The notes under the pieces were generated by a model. That model saw nothing but the letters and a program-made list of their open reading frames with translations. It did no database searches and was not told the origin of the DNA. A stretch of DNA of 6,147 nt from RUG760 sp045642205 (GTDB lineage: Bacteria; Bacillota; Clostridia; Lachnospirales; Bianqueaceae), in assembly GCA_045642205.1 (NCBI GenBank), contig JAZUIK010000154.1, positions 1 through 6,147 of the forward strand, in the 5' to 3' direction. Position 1 is the stretch's first letter. Each line of letters opens with the position of its first letter. Positions 5,084 to 6,147 of this stretch are shown here, in pieces. The position numbers and the translations under genes were made by a program.

Positions 5084-6147
5084 ATGAAACGCTCTGATCT
5101 CCAAAAGTATGCACGTTTGATCGCGCGTGTCGGTGCCAATGTCCAGAAGGGACAGCAGGCCATCATCACTGCTTCTGTTACTGAATCCGAGTTTGCTCAC
5201 ATGGTCGTCGAAGAATGCTACAAGGCCGGTGCCTCCAAGGTCACCGTGGACTGGAGCGATGATGATCTGACCATCCTGGATTACAAATATGCTTCCACCA
5301 AGGATCTGAAGGAATTCCCCACCTGGAAAAAGGAACAGTGGAAGTATAAGGCTAAGAATCTGCCTGCCATGATCTACATCGATTCCAAAGATCCCGATGT
5401 CTTAAAATCTCTGGATCAGAATAAGCAGATGGAAGTCCGCAAACATGTTTCTCCTCTGATCTGGAAATACAGAAAGCCTATGGAAGGTCATTATCAGTGG
5501 ACTATCGTCGCTCTTCCTTCCGCTGCCTGGGCAAAGAAACTGTTCCCCAACGACACTAAGAAGGCTGCCATTGAAAAGCTCTGGGCTGCCATCATGGATA
5601 CTGCCCGTCTTCACGGTGATCCGGTAGCGAACTGGAAACAGCATTCTGCCAACCTTGCTTCCAAGTGTGATATCCTGAACAATCTGGATATCCAGACATT
5701 GACCTATAAGAACAATGCCGGAACCGACTTCTCTGTCAGCCTGTTCCCTGAAGCCAAGTTCTGTGCCGGTGTAGAGACGACCTACGAGGGCGTTCCCTTC
5801 CAGCCCAACATGCCCACGGAAGAGTGCTTTACTTCTCCCGACAAATATACTGCGAACGGAAAGGTCATGGCTTCTCTTCCCCTTTCTCTCATGGGAAAGG
5901 TCATCCAGAATTTTGGCTTTGTCTTTAAGGATGGTAAAGTCATCGAGACTATCGCTGAGAATGAAGAAGACAAGGCTATGCTGGACAAGTTGGTCAACAT
6001 GGATGAAGGTGCTTCCTATCTTGGTGAAGTCGCTCTGGTTCCCTTTGACTCTCCTGTCAATCAGACCGGTCTTCTCTTCTACAACACCCTCTTCGATGAA
6101 AATGCTGTCTGCCATCTGGCCATCGGTATGGGCTTTGAGGATGTTAT
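5084..6147 (+). CDS. M29-family (AmpS/PepS-type) metallo-aminopeptidase, 3' truncated
   Basis: The frame is open from ATG 5084 to the right edge, giving 354 full codons; the family is usually about 410 residues, so roughly the last 55 are missing. The start is supported by AAAGGA at 5069-5074, 9 nt upstream. M29 enzymes are cytosolic, dimeric, two-metal (Zn/Co/Mn) exopeptidases that remove N-terminal residues from peptides. Visible family features are NMPTEECFTSPD with E246/E247, GEVALV with E315, and the His of CHLAIG (H344); these line up with the Glu, Glu and His ligands of Thermus aminopeptidase T. The remaining His/Asp ligands would lie beyond the window, so the active site cannot be fully checked. 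The N-terminal part (MKRSDLQKYARLIARVGANV and onward) also resembles the family. It is 69 nt from the preceding gene and probably has its own promoter. Confidence 0.9.
   Translation, partial: MKRSDLQKYARLIARVGANVQKGQQAIITASVTESEFAHMVVEECYKAGASKVTVDWSDDDLTILDYKYASTKDLKEFPTWKKEQWKYKAKNLPAMIYIDSKDPDVLKSLDQNKQMEVRKHVSPLIWKYRKPMEGHYQWTIVALPSAAWAKKLFPNDTKKAAIEKLWAAIMDTARLHGDPVANWKQHSANLASKCDILNNLDIQTLTYKNNAGTDFSVSLFPEAKFCAGVETTYEGVPFQPNMPTEECFTSPDKYTANGKVMASLPLSLMGKVIQNFGFVFKDGKVIETIAENEEDKAMLDKLVNMDEGASYLGEVALVPFDSPVNQTGLLFYNTLFDENAVCHLAIGMGFEDV

Noticed and set aside
5402..6115. 237-codon open frame on the minus strand
   Set aside because: It is opposite the M29 aminopeptidase, which is open across the whole region and carries family motifs; the minus frame is a codon-usage shadow.

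Overview
The window reads as a chromosomal segment of a Bacillota bacterium, probably a gut-type Clostridia. The reasons are strong AAAGGAG-type ribosome binding sites, sigma-A-like promoters, moderate GC content (near 50% by eye), all genes on one strand, and proteins that resemble clostridial families. Placement below class level is not possible from the sequence. All six coding regions are on the + strand, and the first and last run off the window.

Layout. (1) 3-407 is the C-terminal part of a TrmN6-like tRNA/DNA adenine N6-methyltransferase, closed by a strong hairpin terminator (416-491). (2) 513-2757 is a heavy-metal efflux operon. An extended -10 promoter is followed directly by a perfect 12-bp inverted repeat with the TGAA-N6-TTCA core typical of ArsR/SmtB-family metal-sensor operators. 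After it come a free-standing 72-residue metal-binding HMA protein and a P1B-type ATPase whose motifs (CPC in TM6, K590 in TM7, D611 in TM8) indicate Zn/Cd/Pb export. The ATPase has no N-terminal metal-binding domain, and the small HMA protein may stand in for it. (3) 2793-2865 is a long imperfect hairpin that contains a plausible promoter for the next gene. (4) 2894-3766 is an MscS-family mechanosensitive channel. It is followed after 30 nt by 3797-5014, an unrecognised single-pass membrane protein that starts at TTG and has an acidic Ser/Glu linker. (5) From 5084 to the right edge is an M29-family metallo-aminopeptidase, cut by the window end and preceded by a plausible promoter.

Functionally the centre of the window is a metal-detoxification unit. 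Excess Zn/Cd/Pb would be sensed by a repressor that is not encoded here, which would release the promoter so that the ATPase can expel the ion. The channel and the orphan membrane protein probably form a separate envelope-related transcription unit. The methyltransferase and peptidase look like housekeeping neighbours. I see no mobile element, CRISPR array, tRNA, rRNA or clear riboswitch, and no gene-free stretch over 300 bases (the longest is 408-616). Most of the window is ordinary. The best leads are the regulator-less operator, the split metal-binding domain and the orphan membrane protein.
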